A DNA stretch of 36,144 nucleotides from Stramenopiles sp. TOSAG23-3 (Eukaryota; Sar), in assembly GCA_900128585.1 (NCBI GenBank), contig LT642170.1:9676-45819 (forward strand), in the 5' to 3' direction. The position numbers and the translations under genes are program-made. The notes below the pieces were generated by a model. That model was not told the origin of the DNA and made no database searches. It saw only the letters and a program-made list of their open reading frames with translations. Below, piece by piece: positions 36,137 through 36,144 of the stretch; the first letter of the stretch is position 1, and the number at the start of each line of letters is the position of its first letter.

Positions 36137-36144
36137 GAGTCTTA

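Larger units (their letters stand above)
35512..36144. other. AT-rich 3' region with repeats
   Basis: No gene is seen. It contains two TGGCTGTTATT motifs, an ATCATATGAT palindrome repeated at about 35669-35690, and a 68-bp direct repeat. Confidence 0.6.

Noticed and set aside
1-36144. tRNA, rRNA, CRISPR, viral or transposase genes
   Set aside because: No cloverleaf, rRNA core, spacer-repeat array, capsid, polymerase or transposase motif was seen by eye; small structured RNAs could be missed without a covariance search.

Overview
This window looks like nuclear DNA of a flagellated unicellular eukaryote (a protist). There are about 17 protein-coding genes, nearly all single open exons without visible introns. 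They are moderately to strongly GC-rich and are separated by very AT-rich spacers full of TTC/GAA-type microsatellites; one spacer holds an assembly gap. Several products are eukaryote-specific: the ciliary proteins DRC3 and B9D1, a SLC35F transporter, an EF-hand protein with a RanBP2-type zinc finger, and a selenoprotein K-like protein. I cannot name the lineage. An intron-poor marine stramenopile-like or other flagellated protist would fit, but that is inference.

Left part (1-10.5 kb): a SLC35F-type transporter (+), DRC3/LRRC48 of the axonemal nexin-dynein regulatory complex (+), a RING-H2 protein (-) that appears frameshifted near its C-terminal third, a type II-like cysteine-rich membrane protein (-) whose true start lies across a G10 run, a secreted GH43-like glycosidase (+), and a small probably myristoylated protein (+).

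Middle (11-24 kb): a secreted arylsulfatase (+), a myristoylation-type EF-hand/zinc-finger protein (-), a secreted FG-GAP repeat protein (+), a 1632-residue secreted multidomain protein with EGF, PAN-like, FN3-like and WSC modules (+), and a basic low-complexity protein with RPxSA motifs (-).

Right part (24-36 kb): a selenoprotein K-like gene in which the first TGA is very probably a selenocysteine codon, with a good SECIS element about 120 nt downstream and a stem-loop directly after the TGA. Then come B9D1 (-), a large GH2 enzyme like plant endo-beta-mannosidase (+), an FKBP peptidyl-prolyl isomerase (-), a serine beta-lactamase-like hydrolase (-), and a coiled-coil protein (+) split over three frames by two G/C homopolymer runs.

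There is no operon logic. Two themes recur: cilium/flagellum parts (DRC3, B9D1, perhaps others) and secreted enzymes or proteins for sulfated or complex glycans (GH43, arylsulfatase, GH2, WSC/FG-GAP proteins). The strongest unexpected signal is the selenoprotein K locus. Secondary ones are a repeated GGCTGTTATT motif downstream of genes, a 68-bp repeat at the right edge, and four reading-frame breaks that all go in the same direction.
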